From NCBI GenBank assembly GCA_947631855.1, contig CANRMX010000002.1:60143-124142 (forward strand): 64,000 nt of DNA, written 5' to 3'. Source of the DNA: an uncultured Clostridia bacterium (GTDB taxonomy: Bacteria > Bacillota > Clostridia > Oscillospirales > Acutalibacteraceae). Below are positions 29,394-39,021 of the stretch, in pieces (within the stretch, counting starts at the first letter, position 1; every line of letters starts with the position of its first letter). A program made the position numbers and the translations under genes. The notes under the pieces were generated by a model, which ran no database searches, was not told the DNA's origin, and worked only from the letters and a program-made list of their open reading frames with translations.

Positions 29394-30272
29394 CTATTCC
29401 ACGTTCTGTACCTGTTCGCGTATTTTTTCGATCTCCGATTTGATGTCCACCACCAGATAGGCGACCTCGGAGTTTTGCGATTTCGACCCGATGGTGTTGG
29501 CCTCCCGGTTCATCTCCTGCACCAGAAAGTCGATCTTCCTGCCCACCGGCCCGTCCGATTGGGAGAGCTTCCGCAGCTGCCGGATGTGGCTTTTCAGCCG
29601 CACGGTCTCCTCGTCCACGGCCACCTTGTCGGCGAACACCGCCACTTCCGTGAGCACCCGCTGTTCGTCCATGGGCCGATCCCCCAGCAGCTCCTCGATC
29701 TTGGCCTTCAGCCGCTGCTGGTACTCGCTGACCGTTTCCGGCGTGTGCTTTTCCACTTCGCCCACTAAGGATTCCACCCGCTCCGCCTTCTCCAGCATAT
29801 CCGAAAGCAGCCGGCTGCCCTCCGTCTCCCGCATGGCCAGGAAAGCGTCCATCGCGGGCCGGGCCGCGCCCAGCACCGCCCGCCACAGGGCGTCCTCGTC
29901 CTCCGGCGCCTTGCGCACCGTGAAGATATCGTTGTACCGGGAAAGCAGCGCCAGCGTCACTTCATCGGGCAGTTCATAGCGTTCTTTTAATTCCCGCAGC
30001 GCCGCCGCGTATCCGTCGGCCAGGGGGTGGTTCACTTCCACCTGCACGTTCTCGCCGTCCAGGGTCTCCACCTGCAGGAAGACGTCCACCTTGCCCCGGG
30101 ACACCCTTTCCTGCACGAAGGCTTTCAGCTTGTCCTCCAGGAACAGGCAGTTGCGGGGCAGGCGGCAGTTGAACTCGAAAAACTTGTGGTTCACGGATTT
30201 GATCTCGAAAACGATATGCCGGCCCTCGGCGACAAGCTCGCCCCGGCCGTATCCGGTCATGCTTTTGAGCAA
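29394..30272 (-). CDS. yicC: YicC family endoribonuclease-like protein
   Basis: (M)LKSMTGYGRGELVAEG..FEIKSVNHKFFEFNCRLPR; C-terminal DFLVQEMNREANTIGSKSQN; TTG start chosen. Confidence 0.93.
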   Translation of the reverse strand: MLKSMTGYGRGELVAEGRHIVFEIKSVNHKFFEFNCRLPRNCLFLEDKLKAFVQERVSRGKVDVFLQVETLDGENVQVEVNHPLADGYAAALRELKERYELPDEVTLALLSRYNDIFTVRKAPEDEDALWRAVLGAARPAMDAFLAMRETEGSRLLSDMLEKAERVESLVGEVEKHTPETVSEYQQRLKAKIEELLGDRPMDEQRVLTEVAVFADKVAVDEETVRLKSHIRQLRKLSQSDGPVGRKIDFLVQEMNREANTIGSKSQNSEVAYLVVDIKSEIEKIREQVQNVE

Positions 30273-30401
30273 ATGGATCTCTCCCATCGTAAATGGTCAA
30301 ACTCTACCAAATACTGATTTTACCATCTTTCCGGCAGCTTTGCAACAGATTTCCCGCAAGTTTACAGAAACTTTCCAAAGTCCCCGCCGAACGAGCCCAA
30401 C

Positions 30402-30428
30402 AAAAAAGCGGCGATCGCCGCTCGTTTT
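30402..30428 (-). terminator. Rho-independent terminator downstream of the 30437-30823 gene
   Basis: Minus strand AGCGGCGATCGCCGCTTTTTTG. Confidence 0.8.
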
Positions 30429-30436
30429 GTCTTCCC

Positions 30437-30823
30437 TCATCCGTAGTGGACGATGGTGCTCATATCCGTGAAAGCGTGGGCCGTGTCCGTGGAGAAGCCC
30501 CGGAGCTTGAAGAAATCGTAAAAATCCGGGAACGCGGTCTCAATGCGGTCACACCCGTTGTTCTCCCCATAGGAGGCCGCCGCACGCAGCAGCGTGTCCA
30601 GAACAAAAACCTCCTCCATGCCGGGCTTGTGGGTGCAATCATACGCCCCGGCGGTGAGCTTCAAGATCACCAGCGCCTGTTCCTTGATCTCCGCTGCCGC
30701 CCAGCCCAGGGTCTCATCGCCGTCCTTCATGATGAGGATCCGGGCGTTTTCCTCTGCGCCCGGCACTCCGGCCAGCAGCTGTTTTTCCTCGTCTCGGTCC
30801 TGCATGGGTTTCACTGTGATCAT
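30437..30823 (-). CDS. GNAT-like hypothetical protein
   Basis: LAGVPGAEENARILIMKDGDETLGWAAAEIKEQALVILKLTAG...FVLDTLLRAAASYGENNGCDRIE...FFKLRGF: N-acetyltransferase-like layout, no definite A-box. Confidence 0.6.
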   Translation of the reverse strand: MITVKPMQDRDEEKQLLAGVPGAEENARILIMKDGDETLGWAAAEIKEQALVILKLTAGAYDCTHKPGMEEVFVLDTLLRAAASYGENNGCDRIETAFPDFYDFFKLRGFSTDTAHAFTDMSTIVHYG

Positions 30824-31559
30824 TGGATTGCCGTCCTTTCTTTTCCGCCAGCGCTTTGAGTGCGCCCAGCTCTTCCTTGGTGAGTTCTCTGTATTTGCCG
30901 GGCTGGAGCATCCCCAGCCGCACCGGCCCGATGGCGGTGCGTTTGAGCCGCGCCACCTCCAGCCCCAGTGCTTCGCACATTTTGCGGATCTCCCGGTTCC
31001 TGCCCTCCCGCAGCACCATCTCCAGCACCACCCGTCCCTTTTCCTGGGTGACGACCCGCACCCGGGCGGGCGCGGTGGCCCTGCCGTCGATCTCGATCCC
31101 CGTTTCCAGCGCCGCCAGCTGTTCCTCGTCGATCCCCGGCCGCACGGTGACGCGATAGGTTTTCGTCACGTTTCCGCCGGGATGGGCCACCAGATTGGCA
31201 AAGGCTCCGTCGTTGGTCAGCAGCAGCAGGCCCTCGGAATCCCGGTCGAGCCGCCCCACCGGGTATACCCGCACGCCCAGGTCCGCCACCAGCTCCGCCA
31301 CGCACCGGCGGTTCTTCTCGTCCCGCAGCGTGGTCACATAGCCCCGGGGCTTGTGCAGGGCCAGGTACACCTTTTCTCCCGGCGGCTCCAGCCGTTCACC
31401 GTCCAGGGCCAGCAGGTCCTTCCGAGGATCGGCGCTGTCGCCCAGGGCGGCGGGCCTGCCGTTGACCGTGACCCGGCCCGCGGCGATCAGCTCCTCCGCC
31501 TTGCGCCGGGAAGTCACGCCCCAGGCGGACAGGATCTTTTGAATCCGTTCTTTTCCCAT
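30714..31559 (-). CDS. Pseudouridine synthase, RsuA/RluB family
   Basis: MGKERIQKILSAWGVTSRRKAEELI S4 domain; PVGRLDRDSEGLLLLTNDG; REGRNREIRKM. Confidence 0.93.
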   Translation of the reverse strand: MGKERIQKILSAWGVTSRRKAEELIAAGRVTVNGRPAALGDSADPRKDLLALDGERLEPPGEKVYLALHKPRGYVTTLRDEKNRRCVAELVADLGVRVYPVGRLDRDSEGLLLLTNDGAFANLVAHPGGNVTKTYRVTVRPGIDEEQLAALETGIEIDGRATAPARVRVVTQEKGRVVLEMVLREGRNREIRKMCEALGLEVARLKRTAIGPVRLGMLQPGKYRELTKEELGALKALAEKKGRQSNDHSETHAGPRRGKTAAGRSAGRRGKRPDPHHEGRR

Positions 31560-31584
31560 GGTATGTTCCTTTTTTCTGATTTGA

Positions 31585-32730
31585 TCACCCACCGAACAGC
31601 TTTTCCCAAAAGCTGGGCTCGGGCTGGACAGCGGGGATGCTTTCCCTGGCCAAGATCGGCACGCTGAACACCGGGGTGTCTCCGGCGTAGTAGCGCAGCC
31701 TGCCGATCTCGTCCCCTTTCTCCACCGGGGCGTAGACGAATCTTGGCAGAAACGCCGCCGAGGTGATGCTGTCGGCTTCCTCTTTTTCCAGCGTGACGCT
31801 TGCGCCCCGCATCCCACGCACCTGGATTTCCTGGCCCTGGCCGCCCACCACGGGCAGCCATGCGGAAAATCCGCTGCCGTCGAAGGAGACGGACTGCACC
31901 GCGGCGAAGCCATAATCCAACAGGGCGCTGTGGTCGTTCCAGTCGTCGGGGGCGTTGAGCGTCACGCAGACGAGGGTCACGCCGTTCCTCTCTGCGGCGG
32001 AAACAAGACACCGCCCGGACTTCTTGGTGAAGCCCGTCTTCACGCCGATGCAGCCGTCGTACAGCTGCAATAGCTTGTTGTGATTGGTATAAGTCACCAG
32101 CTTTTTGGGCTCCAGGAATTCCACCTGCAGCGAGGCACTGGCGGCGATCTCCCGAAAAGCCTTGTTTTTCAGGGCCTCTATGGCCAGCAGACCCATGTCC
32201 CGGGCGGTGGAATAGTGCGCCTCGTCGTCCAGTCCCGAGGGCGTGACAAAGTGGGTGCTCTCCATGCCGATAGCCGCTGCACGAGCGTTCATCTTCTCGG
32301 CAAAGCCCTCCGCGGAGCCGCCGATGAAAATGGCCGCCGCGTTGGCCGCGTCGTTGCCGGAGGCCAGCAGCATCCCCTTGGCAAGGCCCGAAAGCGGCAG
32401 CACATCGCCCGGCTGCAGGCCCATGGAGGAGCCCTCCACATGGACCATTTCCTCCGTCACTGTCACCGCCGGGTCGCCCTGGCGCTGGGCCTCCTCCAGC
32501 GTCAGCAGCGCGGTCATGATCTTGGTGGTGCTGGCCATGGGCAGCCGGGCGTCCCCGTCCTTTTCAAAAAGGACTCTGCCGGTATCCGCCGTCATCAGCA
32601 CGGCGCTGCGGGCAGACACCGTCCCGGAAAACGATTGGGCGTCCGCGCCGGGCCCGGGCAGGATCACCACCGCAAGCACCAGAACAAAAATCAAACCACG
32701 CCGAACAAAACCGATCTTCAAGAAAACCAC
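31585..32730 (-). CDS. D-alanyl-D-alanine carboxypeptidase (DacF/DacB type)
   Basis: Signal peptide, MASTTKIMTALL (SxxK), SGNDAANAAA (SxN), GVKTGFTKKSGRC (KTG). Confidence 0.93.
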   Translation of the reverse strand: MVFLKIGFVRRGLIFVLVLAVVILPGPGADAQSFSGTVSARSAVLMTADTGRVLFEKDGDARLPMASTTKIMTALLTLEEAQRQGDPAVTVTEEMVHVEGSSMGLQPGDVLPLSGLAKGMLLASGNDAANAAAIFIGGSAEGFAEKMNARAAAIGMESTHFVTPSGLDDEAHYSTARDMGLLAIEALKNKAFREIAASASLQVEFLEPKKLVTYTNHNKLLQLYDGCIGVKTGFTKKSGRCLVSAAERNGVTLVCVTLNAPDDWNDHSALLDYGFAAVQSVSFDGSGFSAWLPVVGGQGQEIQVRGMRGASVTLEKEEADSITSAAFLPRFVYAPVEKGDEIGRLRYYAGDTPVFSVPILARESIPAVQPEPSFWEKLFGG

Positions 32731-32774
32731 CCGCCTTGCAACATACCTATGCGCAAAGGCGGGCGGGTATGCTG

Positions 32775-33278
32775 TCAGGCGTCCTGCTCGTCGGCGGGCC
32801 GGGGCTCGTCCTCGGCCTCGGGAGATTCCGCTTCAGGCGCGTCCTTTTTGAACTTGCCCACCAGTGCCGTGAGTTTGTCCATCATCTCGGGGATCTTCTC
32901 CAAAGCCCGATCCACAGGGCTGAAATAGGGCTCGATCTGAATGACCCGCACGCCGCTTTCCGACGAAACCAGAAACCCGATGGGGTTGATGGTGATGCCC
33001 GCGCCGCTGCCGCCGGCGAAAAGCCCGCCGGGATGCTGGGCCTTGCTGGGCAGATCGGAGCCGCCGGAGGCAAAACCGTAGCTCACCCGGGAAATGGGGA
33101 TGATCGTGGTGCCCTCAGGCGTGGTGATGGGGTCGCCCAGCACGGTGTTCACATCCACCATCTGGCGGATCTTTTCCATGGAGGTGTCCATCAGGTCGTG
33201 GAGCTTCCGCCCCCCGCCGCCTTTGCTGGCCGTCTCCGCCGCAGTGTTGGGAAGATTGGATGGCTGATTGCCGCTCAT
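32775..33278 (-). CDS. ytfJ: GerW/YtfJ family sporulation protein
   Basis: LMDTSMEKIRQMVDVNTVLGDPITTPEGTTIIPISRVSYGFASGGSD. Confidence 0.92.
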   Translation of the reverse strand: MSGNQPSNLPNTAAETASKGGGGRKLHDLMDTSMEKIRQMVDVNTVLGDPITTPEGTTIIPISRVSYGFASGGSDLPSKAQHPGGLFAGGSGAGITINPIGFLVSSESGVRVIQIEPYFSPVDRALEKIPEMMDKLTALVGKFKKDAPEAESPEAEDEPRPADEQDA

Positions 33279-33976
33279 ACTTGCTCACCTTTCCTGTTTG
33301 TTTTTTGATCGCCTGCCCGCCGGTTTCCGCGCACGAATCTCCACAGGATGGGAATTCCTCCGAAGACGATGGCAAAAACCTCCCGGACGGCGTATAAAGG
33401 CTGCATGGAAAGCGTGCAGTGGAAATCCACCGCGCTTTCCTGCGCCTGATAATCCAGATCGACCGTGACGCCCGGCTTTGGGCAGGGCAGCAGCGTGAAT
33501 AGGACCCCGCAGGCCGTGTACACCGCCGCGGACATCTGCCCGTATAGGGTCGCGCCCGCTGCCGCGTCCACGCCGCCTGCAACGCACAGGTAGAGATCGA
33601 AGCGCTTCAGCCGCAGCTTGGACAGCAGCCGCTTGGAGCATTTGGCCAAAAGTTCCACCGCCTCCACCAGCGCCGACAGGAATCCGCCCACGCCCTTGCG
33701 CTTCAAGAGATCCCGGAACTTGTCCAGCCCGGAGGGCGCGTTGGGGTCGGGCTCTTTTTTCTTTGTCTTCTCTTTTTTGGGCTTCTTGGGCTTTTTCTCC
33801 TGCTTGGGCTTTTGCCCGGCCTCGCCGGTGACCAGCGGGATGGACAGAAACCCGTACCGCAGGGTCAGTTCAAATTCGTTTTGAAAGGAGAGCTCGACCC
33901 GCACGGGGAGCAGCAGCACCGCCAAAAGCACCAGCAGGATCGAAGCGATCACGATCAGCGCCGTCATGGGCCCCAC
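33275..33976 (-). CDS. DUF2953 domain-containing membrane protein
   Basis: N-terminal TM, ELSFQNEFELTLRYGFLSIPL, Lys-rich linker; next to ytfJ as in other Firmicutes. Confidence 0.8.
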   Translation of the reverse strand: MGPMTALIVIASILLVLLAVLLLPVRVELSFQNEFELTLRYGFLSIPLVTGEAGQKPKQEKKPKKPKKEKTKKKEPDPNAPSGLDKFRDLLKRKGVGGFLSALVEAVELLAKCSKRLLSKLRLKRFDLYLCVAGGVDAAAGATLYGQMSAAVYTACGVLFTLLPCPKPGVTVDLDYQAQESAVDFHCTLSMQPLYAVREVFAIVFGGIPILWRFVRGNRRAGDQKTNRKGEQV

Positions 33977-33979
33977 CCC

Positions 33980-34537
33980 TTACAGTGTCATCTGGCTGCC
34001 CTCGGGCAGCTCGTCCCCGTCCTCCTGGCCGCTGGGCGCGGGCGGCAGTTCCTCCAGCGAGGCCAGCTGGAAGCACCGCAGGAAGGTCTCCGTGGTGCCG
34101 TAGAGAAGGGGCCTGCCGGGCAGTTCCAGGCGGCCGCGCTCCTCCAAAAGGCCCTTTTGCAGCAGGCTGCCGATCACCCCGGAGCAATCCACGCCCCGCA
34201 CCTGCTCCACGAAAGCCTTTGTCACCGGCTGATTGTAGGCGATCACCGCCAGCACCTCCAGCGCGGCCTGGGAAAGCGGCACGTTCCGCCGGAGGTCCAG
34301 CGCCTCCCGCACCGGGGTTATGTAGGCGGGATTGGTGGCAAACTGGGCGGTGTTCTCCAGCCGCAGCAGATGGATGCCGCTCACAGGCGTGTTGTATTTT
34401 TCCTGGAGCGCTTCCACCATCTCCTCCACGGCGTAGGTGCGAATGCCCAGCACCTGGGCCACACGGTCCAGCGGGAGGGGCTCGCCCGCCGCAAAGAGGA
34501 TGGCCTCCACCTTGCCCATCAGTTCTTCCCGATCCAA
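33980..34537 (-). CDS. scpB: Segregation and condensation protein B
   Basis: VEAILFAAGEPLPLDRVAQVLG...ALEVLAVIAYNQPVTKAFVEQVRGVD. Confidence 0.95.
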   Translation of the reverse strand: MDREELMGKVEAILFAAGEPLPLDRVAQVLGIRTYAVEEMVEALQEKYNTPVSGIHLLRLENTAQFATNPAYITPVREALDLRRNVPLSQAALEVLAVIAYNQPVTKAFVEQVRGVDCSGVIGSLLQKGLLEERGRLELPGRPLLYGTTETFLRCFQLASLEELPPAPSGQEDGDELPEGSQMTL

Positions 34538-35253
34538 CGCTCTCCCGCCTTTCCCGTCAATGTCACAATCCCCTCGTCTCCGTCGCCGTCGATGCGGATG
34601 CGCTTGCTTTTCACCAATTCCAGCACCGCAAGAAACGCGGCCACCCGCTGGGAAGGGTCTCTTTTCCCGGCAAACAGTCCGCGAAAGGTGATCTTCCCCC
34701 GCTTCCTTAAGGCCATCAACACCGAGATCACCTGGGACGCCACGGAGACGATCTTTCTCGATACCAGCGCGGAAAAGCTCTCCGGCTTGGGCGGCAGCAG
34801 GCTTTTGCCCTTGCCCCAGGCGGCAAGCAGCGCCTGCCGCAGCTCATTGGGGTCGTGGATGCGCCGGTATTCCCAATCCACCGGGATCTTCTCCGCCTCC
34901 CGTACCACCGTGTCGAAGCGGGCCAATTCCGCCAGCCGGGCCGCGGCCGCCTGGCACTGCTGATATTCGATCAGCTGCCCGGTCAGCTCCGCCCGTGGGT
35001 CTTCCTCGTCCTCCCGGCGCGGCAGCAGGGACGCGGTCTTGATCTGCACCAGCCGGGCGGCCATTTCCAGAAACTCACTGGCTATGTCCATGTCCGCCTC
35101 GCGCATCCGGTCGATCTGCTCCATATACTGCTCCAGCAGCAGGGCGATGGGGATGTCGTAAATATTCAGCTTGTTTTTGGCGATCAGGCCCAGCAGCAGG
35201 TCCAGCGGGCCCTCAAAGACTTCCAGCCTGTATTGCAGCTTTTCCATCGTCAC
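34519..35253 (-). CDS. scpA: Segregation and condensation protein A
   Basis: YRLEVFEGPLDLLLGLIAKNKLNIYDIPIALLLEQYMEQI. Confidence 0.95.
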   Translation of the reverse strand: MTMEKLQYRLEVFEGPLDLLLGLIAKNKLNIYDIPIALLLEQYMEQIDRMREADMDIASEFLEMAARLVQIKTASLLPRREDEEDPRAELTGQLIEYQQCQAAAARLAELARFDTVVREAEKIPVDWEYRRIHDPNELRQALLAAWGKGKSLLPPKPESFSALVSRKIVSVASQVISVLMALRKRGKITFRGLFAGKRDPSQRVAAFLAVLELVKSKRIRIDGDGDEGIVTLTGKAGERWIGKN

Positions 35254-35945
35254 ACGGCCCCGAACAGCCGGAAGGGCAGCGCGGCCAGCCGGAAGATCAA
35301 ATTGGCAAAGAAATTCTGCACAGTCCCCAGCGGCCCGGAAAGGAACCCGGTGACCATCAGCACGAACAGCAGCATAACGAACATCTGCTGGTACTGGTAG
35401 TAGAGCATCAGGGCCCGCTGGCTCAGAAACGCCGAGACGATCCGGGAACCGTCCAGCGGCGGCACGGGCAGGAGATTGAACACCGCCAGGGAGATATTGA
35501 CCACCACGTAGTAGTACAGGGCGTTGTAGACAAAAGAGGTGAAGCCGTTATAGGGCGCGTAAAGCTGCATGGCCACCACCGCCACGGCGCCCACCAGCCC
35601 CGCCAGCAGATTGGACACCGGCCCCGCCAGCGCGGTCAGGGCCATGTCCCGCCTTGGGTTGCGGAAGTACCGGGGATTCACCGGAACGGGCTTTGCCCAG
35701 CCGAAGCCGAACAGCAGCAGCGCCAACGCCCCGGCGGTATCCACACTGGCCAGGGGATTTAAGGTGATGCGCCCTTCCATCCGGGCGGTGGGGTCCCCCA
35801 GCTTGCCGGCCACCCAGCCGTGGGCAAGCTCATGGAGGGGAAGGATGAAGATCATCACAAAGATCACGGACAAAACCTGGGCGGCCACGGACCAGATATC
35901 CACGTGCTGCCCCTGGATCAGGCTTCGGATAACACTGAAAAGCAT
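35250..35945 (-). CDS. Site-2 protease family (M50) membrane protein
   Basis: LPLHELAHGWVAGKLGDPTARMEGRITLNP and NLLPVPPLDGSRI; start at MLFSVIRS. Confidence 0.92.
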   Translation of the reverse strand: MLFSVIRSLIQGQHVDIWSVAAQVLSVIFVMIFILPLHELAHGWVAGKLGDPTARMEGRITLNPLASVDTAGALALLLFGFGWAKPVPVNPRYFRNPRRDMALTALAGPVSNLLAGLVGAVAVVAMQLYAPYNGFTSFVYNALYYYVVVNISLAVFNLLPVPPLDGSRIVSAFLSQRALMLYYQYQQMFVMLLFVLMVTGFLSGPLGTVQNFFANLIFRLAALPFRLFGAV

Positions 35946-36016
35946 GGAAAAACTCCTTTCGTATACCGAGATTATATACGATTTCCGGGAAAAACACAAT
36001 TCTTTTCAAAAAAAAC

Positions 36017-36045
36017 TTGCATTTTCTTTCCGGGTCTGCTATAAT
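36017..36045 (+). promoter_or_regulatory. Sigma-A-type promoter of rpmB
   Basis: TTGCAT - 17 nt - TATAAT. Confidence 0.78.
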
Positions 36046-36092
36046 TCTAGACGTTGCAATCTGAAAGATCGCCTATTTAAGGAGGTGCGGAT

Positions 36093-36281
36093 ATGGCAAA
36101 GTGTGAATTCTGCGGCAAGGACGTTTCTTTCGGCATTCGGGTGTCCCACTCCCACAGGCGTTCCAATCGTACCTGGAAGCCCAACATCAAGCGTGTGAAG
36201 GCTGTGGTCAACGGTACGCCGAAGCGTGTTTACGCCTGCACCCGCTGCCTGCGTTCCGGCAAGGTAACCAGAGCGGTTTAA
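36093..36281 (+). CDS. rpmB: 50S ribosomal protein L28
   Basis: MAKCEFCGKDVSFGIRVSHSHRRSNRTWKPNIKRVKAVVNGTPKRVYACTRCLRSGKV. Confidence 0.97.
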   Translation: MAKCEFCGKDVSFGIRVSHSHRRSNRTWKPNIKRVKAVVNGTPKRVYACTRCLRSGKVTRAV

Positions 36282-36303
36282 GTTCCATTCGCCATGATAA
36301 GTT

Positions 36304-36380
36304 CGGGGCTGTTCTCCTGGGAACGGCCCCGTTTATCTTTGTTGTTTGATTTTTGCGGGGCCTCTGCCCCGCTTTTTTTA
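36304..36380 (+). terminator. Two tandem terminators downstream of rpmB
   Basis: CGGGGCTGTTCTCCTGGGAACGGCCCCGTTT, then GCGGGGC-CTCT-GCCCCGCTTTTTTT. Confidence 0.85.
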
Positions 36381-37247
36381 TCCGAAAGGGATCTCCTCTG
36401 TCAGCGCGGCAAGGTCCCCCGTGTCAAACGCCCCGATGAACCGCACCGCCTTCTCCCTGGCCTGCTCCATCAACTGGAAGAAGTCTTCCTCATGGAGCCC
36501 GCCGTCGGGCGTCTGCCAGGGCGTGTGGGTCACATTGGCATAGTCCACGTCGGCCCGCTCCGTCAGCGGCACGATGTGGCAGGAAATTTTGTGGGGCTTG
36601 CCCTTTTCCAGCGCCTCCACGATCCGCAGCTTGAGCCCGGTGCGGTCCGTCAGCAGGGAGAACACCAAGTGGATGTCCAGCCCCGCCTGGATCAGCTCCG
36701 CCTGGGTGGCCTCCACCTGGAACAGCTTTTTCAGCAGCGGCTGATAGAGCCTGGCCATCCGGCCCAGGGCGGCCCGATCTTTGGGGTACATCTTCCCCAG
36801 GGGCACTTCCGAGGGCAGCTGCCCGGTCTCGTGGCGCAGCACGATGGCGTCCAGCGCCGATTCGATCTCCCCGTGCATGGTGCTCCGGGTCTGGGGTGGA
36901 CGCTCCGCGGCGAACGCATCCGCCCAGGCGTTGACATAGGGATGGGCGGTGGAATCCAGCGCGTAGTGGCAGAGAAAGCCCATCACATAGGAGCGGTATT
37001 CCGGCTCCGGATTCTCCCGCAGGAAATCCCGCATGAGGCCCAGGGTGACGGAGGGCTTCACCGCGTGGAGCCTGTACCCGTATTCCATCAGCGACCGGCC
37101 ATGCATCCAGGGCAGGTAACGATGGCAAAAGAGATAATCCGGGCCCTGTGCGCCCCATAGGAACAGCGCGGGGTCAAAGCCCTCCGGCTGGGAGACTTCC
37201 TTCAGCACGTTTTGGGCGAACAGATTGTGGGTGATACAGGCGGGCAT
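36378..37247 (-). CDS. Zinc-dependent phospholipase C-like protein
   Basis: ITHNLFAQNVL...LFLWGAQGPDYLFCHR...GFLCHYALDSTAHPYVN...HGEIESALD. Confidence 0.82.
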   Translation of the reverse strand: MPACITHNLFAQNVLKEVSQPEGFDPALFLWGAQGPDYLFCHRYLPWMHGRSLMEYGYRLHAVKPSVTLGLMRDFLRENPEPEYRSYVMGFLCHYALDSTAHPYVNAWADAFAAERPPQTRSTMHGEIESALDAIVLRHETGQLPSEVPLGKMYPKDRAALGRMARLYQPLLKKLFQVEATQAELIQAGLDIHLVFSLLTDRTGLKLRIVEALEKGKPHKISCHIVPLTERADVDYANVTHTPWQTPDGGLHEEDFFQLMEQAREKAVRFIGAFDTGDLAALTEEIPFG

Positions 37248-38140
37248 ACAGTCAGCTCCTTTATCATTTCATGCACACGGGGCAGCAGCGGGAAAGCCGC
37301 GCGGAGATCGTCTGGGAATTCCGCGAAGAAAGTCTTTCGGCCAAAGCCCGGGATCGCCGGGCAGGAAAGCGCCAGCAGGCCGCAGTGCAGCGCCTGCCGG
37401 GTAATTTTGCCCAGCCCGCCGCCATAGAGGTCGTCCCCAGCCAGCGGATGCCCTATGTGAGCCAGGTGCACCCGGATCTGATGGGTGCGGCCGGTCTCCA
37501 GCCACAGGGCCAGCAGCGTGTGGCCCTGGAAATTGCCCAGGCTCCGCCAGTGGGTCACCGCCCGGTCGCCGTGGCCGCATTCCCGCTGGATGCGGCTGCC
37601 GGGTCTCAGGCCGATGGGCAAGTCGATCACTCCATCGCCGGAGAGACTCCCCTCACACACGGCGAAGTAGAGTTTTTCCGTCTTTGCCGCGCACACCGCC
37701 GCCCGGTGCTTCCCAAGGACCAGCACGCCGCTGGTATCCCGGTCCAGCCGGTACAGGGGCCGGAAACGGTGGCTCTGCCCCGTCTGCCGGTAATGATAGG
37801 CCACCGCGTTCAAAAGGCTGTCCCGGTCGTGGCCTGGCGAGGGATGGATGGGCATCCCGGCGGGCTTATCCACCAGCAGGTAGTCCTCGTCCTCATAGAG
37901 GACCGTGAGTTCCATGGGCTCCGGCAAATACGGCATTTCCTCATCGGGAAAGGCAAAGGCCAGCCTGTCCCCCATAGCCAGCACATCCACCGTCCGGGCG
38001 TGTGCGCCGTTGAGGAGGATCCCATCTTCCAGCTTCCGCTGCTGGGTCAGAAATCCCGCCGAAAGCCCCAGCCGTCGGGCAAAATCCCGCACGGTGAGCC
38101 CGGCCCCGTCCGGCGGGACGGTATATTCCAAAATTCGCAT
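37202..38140 (-). CDS. RluA family pseudouridine synthase
   Basis: YEDEDYLLVDKPAGMPIHPS, RPLYRLDRDTSGVLVLGK, ETGRTHQIRVHLAHIGHPLAGDDLYGG; start at MRILEYTV. Confidence 0.94.
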   Translation of the reverse strand: MRILEYTVPPDGAGLTVRDFARRLGLSAGFLTQQRKLEDGILLNGAHARTVDVLAMGDRLAFAFPDEEMPYLPEPMELTVLYEDEDYLLVDKPAGMPIHPSPGHDRDSLLNAVAYHYRQTGQSHRFRPLYRLDRDTSGVLVLGKHRAAVCAAKTEKLYFAVCEGSLSGDGVIDLPIGLRPGSRIQRECGHGDRAVTHWRSLGNFQGHTLLALWLETGRTHQIRVHLAHIGHPLAGDDLYGGGLGKITRQALHCGLLALSCPAIPGFGRKTFFAEFPDDLRAAFPLLPRVHEMIKELTVCPPVSPTICSPKTC

Positions 38141-39021
38141 CAGTGATTTCTTCGGGCCAGCTCCAGCGCCAGTTCCCGCAGGAAACGCCCGTCTCCCGGG
38201 AACTTGTCCAGCGCCTGCACCGCGTTTTGGGTGTATTCCTCCACCAGCGCCTGGGCCTTCTCGGTGCCCAGCAGGGAGACGTAATTCCGCTTGTCCCGGG
38301 CGGAATCCATGCCCACGTTTTTGCCTAACGCGGCGGCGTCGCCCACCACGTCCAGAATATCGTCCCGAATCTGGAACGCCATGCCCACGCCGTTTGCGTA
38401 CTCTCCGGCGGCGGCCAGCAGCTCCTCCGAAGCCCCGGCGGCGATGCAGCCCATCTGGCAGGCGGCGGCGATCAGTGCCACCGTCTTGGCCCGGTCCATG
38501 GCGTACAGCAGTTCCAGATCGGCCTCCCCGCCCTCGGTTTTCAGATCGATGCACTGCCCGCCCACCATGCCGGTTTTGGCGGCACCGGCGCACCGGGCCA
38601 GCACATGAGCGGCCCTGGCGGAGGCTGCCTGATCCTCGCCGGAAAGGGCGGTCTCAAAGGCCAGGGTCAGCAGCCCGTCTCCCGCCAGCATGGCGATATC
38701 CTCCCCGTACACCCGGTGATTGGTTGGCCTGCCCCGGCGCAGCTCGTCGTCGTCCATGCAGGGCAGGTCATCGTGGATCAGCGAATAGGTATGCACCATC
38801 TCCACGGCGCAGGCAAAGGGCAGAGCGGCATCCACATCGCCGCCGCAGAGAGCGCAGAACGCCAGCGCCAGCACCGGCCGGATCCGCTTGCCGCCCGCCA
38901 GCAGGCTGTACCGCATGGCCTCCCGCACCGGCGCGGAGGGGTCGCCTTTCTCCGGTTCGGGCAGATAGCCCCGCAGCGCCTGTTCGATCCTTTCCAGATA
39001 CCGCTCCATCACGTCATTCAT
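38140..39021 (-). CDS. ispA: Polyprenyl (farnesyl-type) diphosphate synthase
   Basis: GGKRIRPVL, YSLIHDDLPCMDDDELRRGRPTNH, FQIRDDILDVVGD; start at MNDVMERY. Confidence 0.95.
   Translation of the reverse strand: MNDVMERYLERIEQALRGYLPEPEKGDPSAPVREAMRYSLLAGGKRIRPVLALAFCALCGGDVDAALPFACAVEMVHTYSLIHDDLPCMDDDELRRGRPTNHRVYGEDIAMLAGDGLLTLAFETALSGEDQAASARAAHVLARCAGAAKTGMVGGQCIDLKTEGGEADLELLYAMDRAKTVALIAAACQMGCIAAGASEELLAAAGEYANGVGMAFQIRDDILDVVGDAAALGKNVGMDSARDKRNYVSLLGTEKAQALVEEYTQNAVQALDKFPGDGRFLRELALELARRNH

Noticed and set aside
37202-37247. 46-nt overlap of the RluA-family gene with the phospholipase-like gene as a special feature
   Set aside because: Short tail overlap of adjacent same-strand genes; ordinary in a compact genome.
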